Notes: generated from the letters alone by a model not told the origin. A stretch of DNA of 64,000 bases from an uncultured cyanobacterium (GCA_903917565.1 CAIXBB010000007.1:62001-126000), one strand, 5' to 3'; positions 7,304 through 16,373 are shown, counted from the first letter of the stretch. A program made the numbers and translations.

Positions 7304-8694
7304 TGGTCGTCGTCATCGGTGCCGGCCTGGCCGGCACCGAAGCCGCCTGGCAGATCGCCGAGGCCGGGGTTCCGGTGCGGCTGGTGGAGATGCGGCCCGT
7401 GCGCCCCTCCCCTGCCCACCACAGCGGCGATTTCGCCGAACTGGTCTGCAGCAACAGTTTCGGTGCCCTCTCCCCCGATCGGGCCGCAGGCCTGCTCCAG
7501 GAGGAACTGAGGCGCCTGGGATCGCTGGTGATCAGCACCGCCGATGTCCATGCGGTGCCCGCCGGCGGCGCCCTGGCCGTGGACCGGGGGCGCTACAGCG
7601 CCGCCCTCACCGCCGCCCTGGAAGCCCATCCCCTGGTGACGGTGGAGCGGCGCGAGCAGATGGGGCTGCCTGAGCCCTCGGAGATCGCCGTGCTGGCCAC
7701 CGGCCCCCTCACCAGCGAGCCCCTGGCGAAGCAGTTGCGCGCCTTCACCGGAAGGGAGTCCTGCCACTTCTTCGATGCCGCCAGCCCGATCGTGGAGGGA
7801 GAAGGCATCGATCTGTCGGTGGCCTTCCGGGCCAGCCGCTACGACAAGGGCGACGCCGACTACATCAACTGTCCCATGGACCGGGCGCAGTACCAGTCCT
7901 TCCGCACGGCCCTGCTGGAGGCCGAGAAGGCGGAGCTGAAGGATTTCGAGCAGGAGAGCGCCACCTTCTTCGAGGGCTGCCTGCCGATCGAGGAGCTGGC
8001 CCGCCGCGGCGAGGACACCATGCGCTACGGCCCGCTCAAGCCGATCGGCCTCTGGGATCCGCGCTGGGGCGACCTGCACGACCGCAACTTGCGCCGCGCC
8101 AAGCGGGCCCATGCTGTGGTGCAGCTGCGCCAGGAAGACCGAGACGGCCGCCTATGGAACCTCGTCGGTTTTCAGACCAACCTCAAGTGGGGCGAACAGC
8201 AGCGGGTGCTGCGCATGATCCCCGGCCTGGAGAGCGCCTCCTTCGTACGCTTCGGGGTGATGCACCGCAATACCTTCCTCGACTCCCCCGAACTGCTGCA
8301 CAGCACCCTGCAGTTTCGCCAGCGCCCCAGCCTGCTGGCCGCCGGCCAGATCACCGGCACCGAGGGCTACGCAGCCGCGGTGGCCGGTGGCTGGCTGGCC
8401 GGCACCAACGCCGCCCGCCTGGTACGGGGGCTGGCACCCCTGAGCCTGCCGCCCACCACCATGGCTGGCGCCCTGCTCGCCTTCATCAGTGATGCCGAGC
8501 GCAGCCACAGCGCCCGCAAGGGGGGCTTCCAGCCCATGCCCCCCAGCTTCGGTCTGATGCCGGAACTCCCCCGGCGGATCCGCGACAAGCGCGAACGCTA
8601 TGGCACCTACCGCGACCGGGCCCTGGGGGATCTGGCCGCCTGGGAGAACGAGCGTCAGGTGGGGGGCCGTTGCGCGGTTCCCGCAGCCGGCTGA
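7303..8694 (+). CDS. trmFO: Methylenetetrahydrofolate-tRNA-(uracil-5-)-methyltransferase
   Basis: A 463-residue flavoprotein that methylates U54 in the T loop of tRNA using methylene-THF and FADH2. The FAD-binding [10 protein letters not shown] is at the N-terminus, followed by the hallmark [29 protein letters not shown]. The mid-region shows [15 protein letters not shown] and the GINCPM-like [11 protein letters not shown], and the C-terminal second FAD motif is [14 protein letters not shown]. Length is normal. The start overlaps the psbY stop by one base, which indicates translational coupling with the photosystem gene. Confidence 0.95.
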   Translation: MVVVIGAGLAGTEAAWQIAEAGVPVRLVEMRPVRPSPAHHSGDFAELVCSNSFGALSPDRAAGLLQEELRRLGSLVISTADVHAVPAGGALAVDRGRYSAALTAALEAHPLVTVERREQMGLPEPSEIAVLATGPLTSEPLAKQLRAFTGRESCHFFDAASPIVEGEGIDLSVAFRASRYDKGDADYINCPMDRAQYQSFRTALLEAEKAELKDFEQESATFFEGCLPIEELARRGEDTMRYGPLKPIGLWDPRWGDLHDRNLRRAKRAHAVVQLRQEDRDGRLWNLVGFQTNLKWGEQQRVLRMIPGLESASFVRFGVMHRNTFLDSPELLHSTLQFRQRPSLLAAGQITGTEGYAAAVAGGWLAGTNAARLVRGLAPLSLPPTTMAGALLAFISDAERSHSARKGGFQPMPPSFGLMPELPRRIRDKRERYGTYRDRALGDLAAWENERQVGGRCAVPAAG

Positions 8695-8741
8695 GGGGGG
8701 CCGCTTCCTAGGGTCGGGCCGCTTCCGTTTGCCTGGTTCCG

Positions 8742-10307
8742 GTGACCGTCACGGCCCGTTCGTCCGCCGACGCCCCCCTTGCCGCGGCCGAAGGCCGCCC
8801 CTGGGACGCCGTCGTGATCGGCTCGGGCATCGGCGGGCTTGTCACCGCCAGCCAGCTGGCGGCCAAGGGGGCGAAGGTGCTGGTGCTGGAGCGCTATCTG
8901 ATCCCCGGCGGATCGGGGGGCAGCTTCCGCCGAGAGGGCTACACCTTCGACGTCGGCGCCTCGATGATCTTCGGCTTCGGCGAGACGGGCCACACCAACC
9001 TGCTCACCCGGGCCCTGGCGGACGTGGGCGAGCACTGCGAAACGATTCCCGACCCCGCCCAGCTGGCCTATCACCTGCCCGGGGGCCTCCAGGTGGCGGT
9101 GGATCGGGACTACGAGCGCTTCCTGGCCGATCTCACCGCCCTGTTCCCCCATGAGGCGAAGGGCATCCGCTCCTTCTACGACGCCTGCTGGCAGGTGTTC
9201 CGCTGCCTCGATGCGATGCCGCTGCTGTCGCTCGAGGATCCCGCCTACCTGGCCAAGGTGTTCTTCCGGGCGCCCCTGGCCTGCCTGGGGCTGGCCCGCT
9301 GGCTGCCGGTGAACGTGGGCGACGTGGCCCGCCGGCACATCAGCGATCCGGCCCTGCTGAAGTTCATCGACATGGAGTGCTTCTGCTGGTCGGTGATGCC
9401 GGCCGATCGCACCCCGATGATCAATGCCGGGATGGTGTTCTCCGATCGCCACGCCGGCGGCATCAACTATCCCAGGGGCGGCGTCGGGGTGATCGCCGAG
9501 AAGCTGGCGGCGGGCCTGCTCAAGCACGGCGGCGCGATCCGCTACCGGGCGCGGGTGGTGAAGGTGCTGCTCGAGAACGGCCGGGCCGTGGGGGTGAAAC
9601 TGGCCGGCGGCGAGGAGATCCGCGCCCGCCGGGTGGTCAGCAACGCCACCCGCTGGGACACCTTCGGCTCCCTGGTGGATGAGGCCCACACCCCGGCGGC
9701 CGAGCTCACCTGGCGGCGGCGCTACAAGCCCTCCTCCTCATTCCTCTCCCTGCACCTCGGGGTGAGGGCGGAGGCGATCTCCCCCGGCAGCCACGTCCAC
9801 CACCTGCTGCTGGAGCGCTGGGAGGACATGGAGGCTGAGCAGGGGGTGATCTTCGTCTCGATCCCCACCCTGCTCGATCCCTCCCTGGCCCCGGCCGGCC
9901 ACCACATCGTGCACACCTTCACCCCTTCGGCCATGGCCACCTGGCAGGGGCTGGCCCCGGGGGCCTACAGGGCCGCCAAGGAAGCCGCCGCCACCGGGCT
10001 GATCCGCCGGCTGGAGGCGATCCTGCCGGGCCTCGCTGGCGCCATCACCCACCGGGAGATCGGCACCCCCCGCAGCCACCGCCGCTTCCTGGGCCGCCAC
10101 GGCGGCAGCTACGGACCGGTGCCGGCCCTGCGGCTGCCGGGCTTGCTGCCGATGCCCTTCAACCGCACCGCCATTCCGGATCTCTATTGCGTCGGCGATT
10201 CCTGCTTCCCCGGCCAGGGGCTGAATGCGGTGGCCTTCAGCGGCTTCGCCTGCGCCCACCGTATCGGCGCCGACCTGGGCCTCAATCCCTGGAGCCTGCC
10301 GGCCTGA
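8742..10307 (+). CDS. crtH: Prolycopene (carotenoid) cis-trans isomerase
   Basis: A 521-residue FAD enzyme of the CrtI/CrtISO family that converts poly-cis-lycopene to all-trans-lycopene on the way to beta-carotene and zeaxanthin. The dinucleotide-binding GSGIGG is at 27-32, followed by LVLERYLIPGGSGGSFRREGYTFDVGASMIFG, typical of CrtISO. The C-terminal FAD motif is LYCVGDSCFPGQGLNAVAFSG. It starts with GTG. The upstream spacer contains an 11-base direct repeat (GGGCCGCTTCC at 8698 and 8716). It belongs with the thylakoid genes psbY and trmFO only by proximity. Confidence 0.93.
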   Translation: MTVTARSSADAPLAAAEGRPWDAVVIGSGIGGLVTASQLAAKGAKVLVLERYLIPGGSGGSFRREGYTFDVGASMIFGFGETGHTNLLTRALADVGEHCETIPDPAQLAYHLPGGLQVAVDRDYERFLADLTALFPHEAKGIRSFYDACWQVFRCLDAMPLLSLEDPAYLAKVFFRAPLACLGLARWLPVNVGDVARRHISDPALLKFIDMECFCWSVMPADRTPMINAGMVFSDRHAGGINYPRGGVGVIAEKLAAGLLKHGGAIRYRARVVKVLLENGRAVGVKLAGGEEIRARRVVSNATRWDTFGSLVDEAHTPAAELTWRRRYKPSSSFLSLHLGVRAEAISPGSHVHHLLLERWEDMEAEQGVIFVSIPTLLDPSLAPAGHHIVHTFTPSAMATWQGLAPGAYRAAKEAAATGLIRRLEAILPGLAGAITHREIGTPRSHRRFLGRHGGSYGPVPALRLPGLLPMPFNRTAIPDLYCVGDSCFPGQGLNAVAFSGFACAHRIGADLGLNPWSLPA

Positions 10308-10348
10308 GCCCGCAGGCGAGGATCGATCCTTCCGCTTCCCCGCCCACC

Positions 10349-11284
10349 ATGGTTCCAGAGCATCGCCTGCACTGCGTCGTGCGGCCGGAACCGCCGGCCG
10401 CCGGAGAAGGACTGCGGCTGGGGATCTGGCAGGGCAGCGGCACGGCCGGCACCCCAGCGGCCATCGCCGAGAACCTGGAGCGGCTGGAGCTGGTCTGCGG
10501 CCAGGCGGCGGGCCACGGGGTGCAACTGCTGGCCTTTCCGGAGCTCTACCTCACCGGTTACATCGTCACACCCGCGATCGTGCGGCAGCTGGCGGAGCCG
10601 GTGGACGGCCCCAGCCTGCGGCGGGTGGCCGCTGCGGCACGCCGCCATGGCCTGGCGGTGGCCTGTCCCTATGCCGAACGGGCCAGCGTCGCCGGGGAGG
10701 AGCGCTTCTATGACGCCATCGCCCTGTTCGACCGGGACGGCCGGCTGCTGCGCAACTACCGCAAGACGCACCTCTGGGGACCGGACGAGAAACGCTGCTG
10801 GAGCGCCGGCTACCGCCATCCCGAAGAGGGGGCAGCTTTCACGGTGCAGGCGGTGAACGGGGTGGGCGTGGGTCTGCTCAACTGCTATGAGGCCGAGTTT
10901 CCCGAGCTCACCCGCCGACTGGCGCTGGAGGGGGCGAAGCTTGTGCTGATTCCCACGGCCGCCGATGCCTGGGCCGAGCTGAGCACCGGCGAGCGCACTG
11001 ACCGGCCCTACCCGGACGTGTCCCGCACCCTCATTCCTGCCCATGCCTTCCAGAACGGATGTTTCGTGGCCTACGCCAACCGCTGCGGCGAGGAAACGGT
11101 GAACGGGCGTGTGATGGCGGCCTACCTGGGCAACAGTGTCATCTGCGGCCCCCACGGCGATGTGCTGGCGGCCGCCCGGCCCGAGCCGACCCTGCTGATC
11201 GCCGACTGCCGGCCCGGCGAGTATGGGCCCACCCACCCCGCCGCCACCCGCTACCACGAGGACCTTCGGCCCGATCTCTACTGA
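10349..11284 (+). CDS. Carbon-nitrogen hydrolase (nitrilase superfamily)
   Basis: A 311-residue nitrilase-fold amidohydrolase. The Glu-Lys-Cys triad is visible: Glu in LLAFPELYLTGY, Lys in LRNYRKTHLW and Cys in GLLNCYEAEFPE. The Cys motif with EAEFPE and the overall length resemble the aliphatic-amidase/omega-amidase or R-amidase-like groups rather than true nitrilases, so the substrate cannot be named. It is cytosolic. It follows crtH by 41 bases in the same direction. Confidence 0.85.
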   Translation: MVPEHRLHCVVRPEPPAAGEGLRLGIWQGSGTAGTPAAIAENLERLELVCGQAAGHGVQLLAFPELYLTGYIVTPAIVRQLAEPVDGPSLRRVAAAARRHGLAVACPYAERASVAGEERFYDAIALFDRDGRLLRNYRKTHLWGPDEKRCWSAGYRHPEEGAAFTVQAVNGVGVGLLNCYEAEFPELTRRLALEGAKLVLIPTAADAWAELSTGERTDRPYPDVSRTLIPAHAFQNGCFVAYANRCGEETVNGRVMAAYLGNSVICGPHGDVLAAARPEPTLLIADCRPGEYGPTHPAATRYHEDLRPDLY

Positions 11285-11352
11285 GGGCGCCGCACCACCC
11301 AGGCAGGCCGTGGCGGCCACCACGGCCACACGCCGGCGTCTGTACGATTTGT

Positions 11353-11364
11353 AAACAATTGTTT
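11353..11364. promoter_or_regulatory. 12-base perfect palindrome before a small conserved gene
   Basis: AAACAATTGTTT is a perfect inverted repeat ending one base before the GTG at 11366 and seven bases before the ATG at 11372. It sits in an A+T-rich island (TGTACGATTTGTAAAC...) within very GC-rich surroundings, so it is a candidate operator or promoter element. If so, the transcript would start at or very near the initiation codon. Confidence 0.4.
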
Positions 11365-11365
11365 C

Positions 11366-11653
11366 GTGTCCATGGCGGCTCCGATTCCCAGCTCCTTCGA
11401 CCTTGCCCGCTACCTGGAGGCCCGCGGCGAGATGGGCAAGCCCTGGGTATGGCACCTGCTTCGCCTCAGCAAGCTCAAGGAGGCCAAGGACACGATGGAG
11501 CCCAACGAGTATGTGGAGCGCCTGGGCGAAGCCCATGCCGACCTGATGCGCCTCGGCAGCTTCTGGAAAGGTCGGGAGGCGGAAGTGTTCGGAGGCCGCT
11601 ACCAGCCCTCCGAGATCATCGAACCCCTGCCCGGATCCCCCGACGACCGATGA
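11366..11653 (+). CDS. Conserved small cyanobacterial protein, unknown function
   Basis: A 95-residue soluble helical protein (GTG start; the ATG at 11372 gives 93 residues). It reads like a conserved picocyanobacterial hypothetical: FDLARYLEARGEMGKPWVW, LLRLSKLKEAKDTMEP, YVERLGEAHADLMRLG. I see no catalytic motif. Its stop overlaps the start of the following membrane protein (ATGA), so the two form a translationally coupled pair. The AT-rich palindrome immediately upstream is its likely control region. Confidence 0.7.
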   Translation: MSMAAPIPSSFDLARYLEARGEMGKPWVWHLLRLSKLKEAKDTMEPNEYVERLGEAHADLMRLGSFWKGREAEVFGGRYQPSEIIEPLPGSPDDR

Positions 11654-12198
11654 GCGTCGAGCCGACATGCCATCGCTATCCGATGGCGCCGCTGATCCGC
11701 TTCACCCTGCTCGGCCTCTACCTGGCCCTGGTGCTCCCCCTGCCGTTGCTGGCACCGGAGCCCCTGCGGATCCCGTTGCTGCTGGCCTCCATCGCCGGCC
11801 TGACTCTGGTGCTGGCCCTCACCAGTGAGGAGGTGGAGCTGGATGCCCAGGGGATCAGGGTGGGGCATCCCCCCTGGTGCTCCTGGCTGTGGCGGAGGGG
11901 CTGGCAGCTGCCCTGGAGTCATGTCACGGCCCTGACGCCGGTGACCACCAACCAGGGGAGCAAAGTCTACTACGTGCGCAGCGGCGTCACGGAGGATGGC
12001 CGCACTGAGGAGTCCTGGTTACTGCCGCAACGTGTGGCCCGCTTCGACGACTTCCTGAAACGCTTCTCGACTGCCACGGGCTTGTCCACCAAGGGCATCA
12101 GCCGGATCAGCCCCCCGTGGACCTACCAACTGCTGGCCCTGCTTTCGGCCCTGCTGCTCGGAGGCGAGCTGTTGGCACTGATCCTTCGCCCTAGTTGA
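11650..12198 (+). CDS. Integral membrane protein, unknown function
   Basis: A 182-residue protein with two adjacent hydrophobic segments near the N-terminus (about 14-35 and 40-60), a soluble middle part of about 95 residues and a C-terminal membrane helix (LLALLSALLLGGELLALIL). The middle region (EEVELDAQGIRVGHPP, WSHVTALTP) resembles the pleckstrin-like fold often found in bacterial PH/DUF membrane proteins, but I cannot assign a family. It is coupled by ATGA overlap to the small gene before it, and its tail overlaps the convergent regulator gene by 8 bases. Confidence 0.65.
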   Translation: MSVEPTCHRYPMAPLIRFTLLGLYLALVLPLPLLAPEPLRIPLLLASIAGLTLVLALTSEEVELDAQGIRVGHPPWCSWLWRRGWQLPWSHVTALTPVTTNQGSKVYYVRSGVTEDGRTEESWLLPQRVARFDDFLKRFSTATGLSTKGISRISPPWTYQLLALLSALLLGGELLALILRPS

Positions 12199-12982
12199 TG
12201 CAGGAGGAGCTGCTGGGTGAGGTGAGCAGCAGCCCTGAAGCGGCTCCGCCAGTGGGCTCCTCACTGAGTTCGGGCAGAGTGTCGAGGCTGAAGCGGTACC
12301 CCTGCTGCCGCATGGTTTCGATGGCGCCCCCCTCGCCGAGGCCTGCCTGCTCCAGCTTGCGGCGCAGGGTGAGCACCTGGGTGTCGACGGAACGGGGCCC
12401 GCCACTGAAAGGAGGCCAGGCCATGCGCAACAGTTCCTGGCGGCTGCGCACCACGCCCGGGGGCATCAGCAGGGCGCAGAGAAGGGCGAATTCCCTTGGG
12501 CTGAGCTCCACCGGCTGGTCACGCAAGGTGACCTGGCGAAGCAAAAGGTGCACCTCCAGGGGGCCGACGCAGACCCGCTCCTGCAATCCGCTGCCACTGC
12601 GGCGCAGCAACGTGCGGCAACGGGCCGCCAACTCCTCAAGACCGAAGGGTTTGCGCAACACGTCATCAGCGCCGGCATCCAGCAGGGCCACCACGGGCTC
12701 GGAGCCGGTACGGGCCGTGAGCACCATTACCTGGCAGTGGAGCTGCGCCGCCAGCCGCAGCGCCGAGGTTTCCTCAAGCAACTCGGCGCTGACCAGCAGA
12801 TCGGGCGACTGCTCCTGGCAGATTTCGAGGGCCTCACGGGCGGTGGCGACTGCCGCAGCCAGATGGCCATCCTGGCGAAGGCGCTGGGCGAGAACCGTCC
12901 GGAGGGTCGCATGGGGGTCGACCACGAGAACCCTCCGAGGGGTACTTCCGGGATCAGTCAACTTGTCCAGGGCCACGGGCAT
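12191..12982 (-). CDS. OmpR/PhoB-type regulator with degenerate receiver
   Basis: A 263-residue protein with a receiver-like domain (about 17-125) and an OmpR winged helix (about 140-235; VELSPREFALLCALL, RSVDTQVLTLRRKLE, GYRFSLDTL). The phospho-acceptor is missing: where PhoB-type proteins have PDLxxxD this protein has PDLLVSA with Ala66. Only one acidic residue (Asp22) remains of the metal-binding pair, while Thr89 and Lys111 are kept. It should therefore act without aspartyl phosphorylation. A GAGGAG lies immediately before the ATG at 12982. The GTG two codons later (12976) has better spacing and may be the true start. The C-terminal tail is Ser-rich. Confidence 0.85.
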   Translation of the reverse strand: MPVALDKLTDPGSTPRRVLVVDPHATLRTVLAQRLRQDGHLAAAVATAREALEICQEQSPDLLVSAELLEETSALRLAAQLHCQVMVLTARTGSEPVVALLDAGADDVLRKPFGLEELAARCRTLLRRSGSGLQERVCVGPLEVHLLLRQVTLRDQPVELSPREFALLCALLMPPGVVRSRQELLRMAWPPFSGGPRSVDTQVLTLRRKLEQAGLGEGGAIETMRQQGYRFSLDTLPELSEEPTGGAASGLLLTSPSSSSCIN

Positions 12983-13185
12983 CTCCTCGCCATCACGATG
13001 AAATCAGAAGCGGAAGTGCCGGCAGCCGATTAAGTGTGACAACGCTAACTGGAAATGTGCGTGGACGCCGGTGACGGGCGATGCCTTGTCAACTGTCCGC
13101 TCTCGCAAGGAGGTCGTGGCACGGCAGGATGGGGCCATCTGCCGGCTATCGCCGCCACAAAGATGCCAGGGGCCCGACCCCAGCC

Positions 13186-13452
13186 ATGACAGCACTCCAA
13201 CACCCAGACGCGATCCGCCACTTCCAGTCCCTGTGTGATGCCTGCCAGGACCTTGCCGATCGCCATCACGGACCGTCCGAACTGCGGCTCTATGCGGACG
13301 GCTACCTCCATGCCCTGCGCCGCACGGCGGTGCTGGATCACCACTCCCAGCGGCGGCTGGAGGAACTGATCGACCGCTGGATCCAGGACCCTTCCAGCTT
13401 CATCGGACCCGACGGCCACCCCCGCCTGCTCATGGAAACGAGCCGCTACTGA
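13186..13452 (+). CDS. Conserved small cyanobacterial protein, unknown function
   Basis: An 88-residue soluble, mostly helical protein with an upstream region of about 200 bases shared with the divergent regulator. The sequence (FQSLCDACQDLADRHH, LRLYADGYLHALRRTAVLDHHSQRRLEELIDRWIQDPSSFIGPDG) looks like a conserved picocyanobacterial hypothetical. The open frame extends upstream to 13081, but the ATG at 13186 gives the natural compact protein. No function can be assigned. Confidence 0.65.
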   Translation: MTALQHPDAIRHFQSLCDACQDLADRHHGPSELRLYADGYLHALRRTAVLDHHSQRRLEELIDRWIQDPSSFIGPDGHPRLLMETSRY

Positions 13453-13485
13453 GGGCCCTTGGGGCAGTGCCGGCCAGTCGCTGGC

Positions 13486-13809
13486 CTAGGAGGCCAGGGC
13501 CACTTCGAGTTTCTCACGCAGTTCTCCGCTGTTGTACATCTCGATCAGGATGTCGGAGCCGCCGAGAAACTCCCCTTTGACATAAATCTGGGGGATGGTG
13601 GGCCAGTCGGAGAATTCCTTGATCCCCTGGCGGATCTCCATGTCGGAGAGCACATCAAACGTCTCGAAAGGCACACCCAGAGACTGCAGAATCTGGACCA
13701 CGTTGTTCGAGAACCCACACTGGGGCATCAGTTTGTTGCCCTTCATGAAAACCACGACCGGACTGGTGGTGATCAGGTCGTCGATGCGTTGACGGGTGCG
13801 GGCGTCCAT
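13486..13809 (-). CDS. grxD: Monothiol glutaredoxin, Grx4/CGFS type
   Basis: A 107-residue glutaredoxin with the CGFS active site at Cys31 and the cis-proline and glutathione-binding regions WPTIPQIYVKGEFLGGSDI. CGFS glutaredoxins bind a [2Fe-2S] cluster with glutathione and pass clusters or iron signals together with BolA proteins. The bolA gene lies 44 bases upstream in the same direction, matching the Grx4-BolA partnership. Length is standard. A 21-base tandem duplication lies immediately 5' of the start codon. Confidence 0.95.
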   Translation of the reverse strand: MDARTRQRIDDLITTSPVVVFMKGNKLMPQCGFSNNVVQILQSLGVPFETFDVLSDMEIRQGIKEFSDWPTIPQIYVKGEFLGGSDILIEMYNSGELREKLEVALAS

Positions 13810-13849
13810 GGTGACAAAGTCGGGAAAGATGGTGACGAAGTCGGGAAAA
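13808..13849. repeat. 21-base imperfect tandem duplication in the grxD leader
   Basis: Two adjacent copies (13808-13828 and 13829-13849) differ at only two positions. The first copy overlaps the grxD start codon, so on the mRNA the duplicated unit forms the bolA-grxD spacer and ends at the initiation site. No function is evident. It may duplicate the ribosome-binding region. Confidence 0.75.
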
Positions 13850-13853
13850 GGAA

Positions 13854-14087
13854 TCAGGAGGGAAGGGAGGTCTGCACCGCCAGGGCGTGGATGGCCTCGC
13901 TGGCCAACTCGCTGCGCAGGGCGCCGTAGACGAGCTGGTGCTGACGCACCCGGTTCAGCCCGGCGAAGGCGCCGGACACCACCTTGACCTGCAGGTGATC
14001 ACCACCGCCGGTGAGATCCTCCACCTCCACGGAGGCATCAGGAAGCGCGCGGCGGATGGCGTCCTTGACCTGCTCCGGTTGCACCAT
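13854..14087 (-). CDS. bolA: BolA-family protein
   Basis: A 77-residue BolA/IbaG protein: [18 protein letters not shown] at the N-terminus, then [28 protein letters not shown], which contains the conserved helix-turn-helix-like region and the H of the RxxxH motif, and a C-terminal HALAVQT. BolA proteins form heterodimers with CGFS glutaredoxins across a shared [2Fe-2S] cluster; the grxD gene follows directly. I chose the ATG at 14087 over one at 14138 because the longer form adds an atypical hydrophobic tail. Confidence 0.93.
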   Translation of the reverse strand: MVQPEQVKDAIRRALPDASVEVEDLTGGGDHLQVKVVSGAFAGLNRVRQHQLVYGALRSELASEAIHALAVQTSLPS

Positions 14088-14134
14088 GGCGTCGGGGATC
14101 GGGGGGATAACGGGAAGCTGGAATCTAAGAACGA

Positions 14135-14710
14135 TCACCCCCCAGTGGTCGATCCAGGCGCGGTGTAGGGAGTGATCACGAAACCCAGCTCCACCAGTTG
14201 CTGGTAAGCCTTGCGCCCACCCTCATTGGTGGGGGTCATGATCTTGACCACCTCCACCAGCAGGGGGATGGCCACCTCCGGCTGGTTCTGGCGACGGAAC
14301 ACGGCCGCCAGCCGCAGGTTGGCCTCGGCCAGCAGGGTGAGGGCCTCCCGCCCCTTGTCATCCATTTCCCGGGGGATGCGGGCGTCAAGGCCGCGGAAGG
14401 AACCGCTCAGATCGCGGTAGAAGCCGAGCAGGCGACGGCTGGCATCCCGGGCCAGGTCGTAGAGGCGCCGACCTTCGGCCAGGTTGCCGCTGGCCACGGC
14501 CGCGTCACCCCTGGAAAGCAGGCTCTTCACCGAAGAGAGGTTGAGATCGGTGCCGGCGGGCTGGACCGTCTGGGCTGGGGCCTGGGCCCGGGCCGGCGGC
14601 TGCAGCAGCGGCTGGGCCAGGGCGAGCAGGGCCAGGGCGCCTCCGCAGACTCCGACAAAGCCCGATGGCCGAGCGGATCGGAGGGGAAAGATGGCGGAAG
14701 GCCTGATCAC
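14135..14710 (-). CDS. Exported helical (TPR-like) protein, unknown function
   Basis: About 191 residues from the GTG at 14710. An N-terminal basic stretch and a hydrophobic segment ([20 protein letters not shown]...ARAQA) indicate a signal peptide. The mature part is helical, with repeated motifs such as [26 protein letters not shown] and [29 protein letters not shown], resembling tetratricopeptide repeats. It is probably periplasmic or lumenal. It lies between plsC and bolA in the same direction. The start is uncertain because no ATG gives a sensible signal peptide. Confidence 0.65.
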   Translation of the reverse strand: MIRPSAIFPLRSARPSGFVGVCGGALALLALAQPLLQPPARAQAPAQTVQPAGTDLNLSSVKSLLSRGDAAVASGNLAEGRRLYDLARDASRRLLGFYRDLSGSFRGLDARIPREMDDKGREALTLLAEANLRLAAVFRRQNQPEVAIPLLVEVVKIMTPTNEGGRKAYQQLVELGFVITPYTAPGSTTGG

Positions 14711-14739
14711 GTCGACGCCTGACGGGTAACGGGCGAACT

Positions 14740-15471
14740 TTACGGGGAGCCCATCGGACGGCCCACCACGGCGCGGGCCGCTTGCTCGGCCGACTCCATC
14801 GCGGCGGCCAGCTCGGCGCTGAAGGCCAGGGCTGCCTGACGACCCTGGCCAGCCGCCCGCAGGGGGGGGCCGAAACACAGGGAGGCCTCATCGCCGGGGC
14901 GGGGATCAGCGTGGCCGTAGGCGATGCCCACCGGCACCACCGGCACCTCCACACCCAGGCTGGCGGCCAGCAGGGCCAGGCGAGCCAGACCCTGGTGCAG
15001 GCGGATGGGGCCGTCCTCGCGCCGGATGCGGCCCTCGGGGAACACCACCAGTTGCTGGCCAGCGGCCAGCAACTCCACGGAGAACCGCAGGCTGGCCAGG
15101 GTGGGGCGGCCCTGATCGACCGGGAAACAGCCGAGACGGTGCAGAAACCACCCCTGCAGTCCCTTCATTTCATCCGCCGTCACCATGAAGCGGCAATCCC
15201 GGCCGCTGATGCGGCGGCCGGCGGCCCAGGGCAGCATCAAAGCGTCCCAGCGGGCCCGGTGGGTGGGGGCCAGCAGCACGGCCCCATCCCGAGGCAGGTT
15301 CTGCCGATCAAGCACTTTCAGCTCGCCGAAGTAGCCCTTCAAAACCAGGTCGATGGTGACCACCATCGCCACCGGAGACAGCCAGGGGCTGATGCCGTTG
15401 CAGAGCAGACTTTCCCGGGAACTGATCGCCGGAGAGAGGCCTGAGTCGGGGGGCGTCTGCGCCGCCAACAC
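14740..15471 (-). CDS. plsC: 1-acyl-glycerol-3-phosphate acyltransferase
   Basis: A 243-residue PlsC-type acyltransferase that makes phosphatidic acid at the inner face of the membrane. The catalytic HX4D motif reads HRARWD within LLAPTHRARWDALMLPWA. The glycerol-phosphate binding EGR motif appears in QLVVFPEGRIRREDGPIRLHQG, and VPVVPVGIAYG is the usual fourth block. Length is typical. It is divergent from pdxJ, with a 139-base shared promoter region. Confidence 0.9.
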   Translation of the reverse strand: MLAAQTPPDSGLSPAISSRESLLCNGISPWLSPVAMVVTIDLVLKGYFGELKVLDRQNLPRDGAVLLAPTHRARWDALMLPWAAGRRISGRDCRFMVTADEMKGLQGWFLHRLGCFPVDQGRPTLASLRFSVELLAAGQQLVVFPEGRIRREDGPIRLHQGLARLALLAASLGVEVPVVPVGIAYGHADPRPGDEASLCFGPPLRAAGQGRQAALAFSAELAAAMESAEQAARAVVGRPMGSP

Positions 15472-15610
15472 TTCTGATCCGGCAGAACGTCGAAACTGAA
15501 ACTAGGGGCTGAATCCCCCAGCGCAGGGCCGAGGCGGGCAGTTGGGCCTGCGGCCGCGCCCCCGGCGACCGATACGGTTCGGTCAGGATCGCTTCAACAA
15601 CCTGCCGCCC

Positions 15611-16360
15611 ATGGCCAGCCTCGGGGTCAACATCGATCACATCGCCAACGTGCGGCAGGCCCGCCGCACCGTGGAGCCCGATCCGGTGCGCTGCGCCCTG
15701 CTGGCTGAGCTGGGCGGCGCCGATGGCATCACCGTGCACCTGCGGGAAGACCGGCGCCACATCCAGGACAGGGACGTGGAGCTGCTGCGGGCCACAGTGC
15801 GCACCCGTCTGAACCTGGAGATGGCCGCCACCCCGGAGATGGAGGCCATCGCCCTGCGGATCCGCCCCGACATGGTGACCCTGGTGCCGGAACGCCGCGA
15901 GGAGGTGACCACCGAGGGGGGCCTGGACGTGGCCGGACAGGTGCAGAGCCTCGGTCCCCTGGTGGGCCGGCTGATGGAGGCGGGGATTGGCGTCAGCCTG
16001 TTCGTCGACCCCGACGACGCTCAGCTGGAGGCCTGCCGAAGCTGCGGGGCCCGCTGGGTGGAACTCCACACCGGCGCCTATGCCGAGGCCCCCTGGGAGC
16101 AGCAGCCGTTCCAGCTGGCCCGGATCACCGAAGCCACGGCCATCGCCCGGGGCCTCAGCCTGCGGGTGAACGCCGGCCATGGCCTCACCTACCACAATGT
16201 CGAGCCGATCGCCGCGATCGAGGGCATGGAGGAGCTCAACATCGGCCACACGATCGTGGCCCGCGCCCTGCTCGTCGGCCTGCAGGAGGCGGTGGGCCAG
16301 ATGCGGGCGCTGGTGCAGAATCCTCGCCGCGACCCGCTGTTCGGCGACCGCCAGCCCTGA
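15611..16360 (+). CDS. pdxJ: Pyridoxine 5'-phosphate synthase
   Basis: A 249-residue TIM-barrel enzyme that condenses 3-amino-2-oxopropyl phosphate with deoxyxylulose phosphate to give pyridoxine phosphate. Its opening [16 protein letters not shown], the [20 protein letters not shown] segment, ELHTGAYA and the terminal [11 protein letters not shown]...[13 protein letters not shown] are all PdxJ signatures. The open frame runs further upstream but the ATG at 15611 gives the family length. ycf54 follows after 13 bases and is probably in the same operon. Confidence 0.96.
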   Translation: MASLGVNIDHIANVRQARRTVEPDPVRCALLAELGGADGITVHLREDRRHIQDRDVELLRATVRTRLNLEMAATPEMEAIALRIRPDMVTLVPERREEVTTEGGLDVAGQVQSLGPLVGRLMEAGIGVSLFVDPDDAQLEACRSCGARWVELHTGAYAEAPWEQQPFQLARITEATAIARGLSLRVNAGHGLTYHNVEPIAAIEGMEELNIGHTIVARALLVGLQEAVGQMRALVQNPRRDPLFGDRQP

Positions 16361-16373
16361 GGCCCCACCCGCC

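Noticed and set aside
8698-8726. 11-base direct repeat GGGCCGCTTCC before crtH
   Set aside because: Two short copies only, no symmetry or known regulator; mentioned under crtH, not counted as an element.
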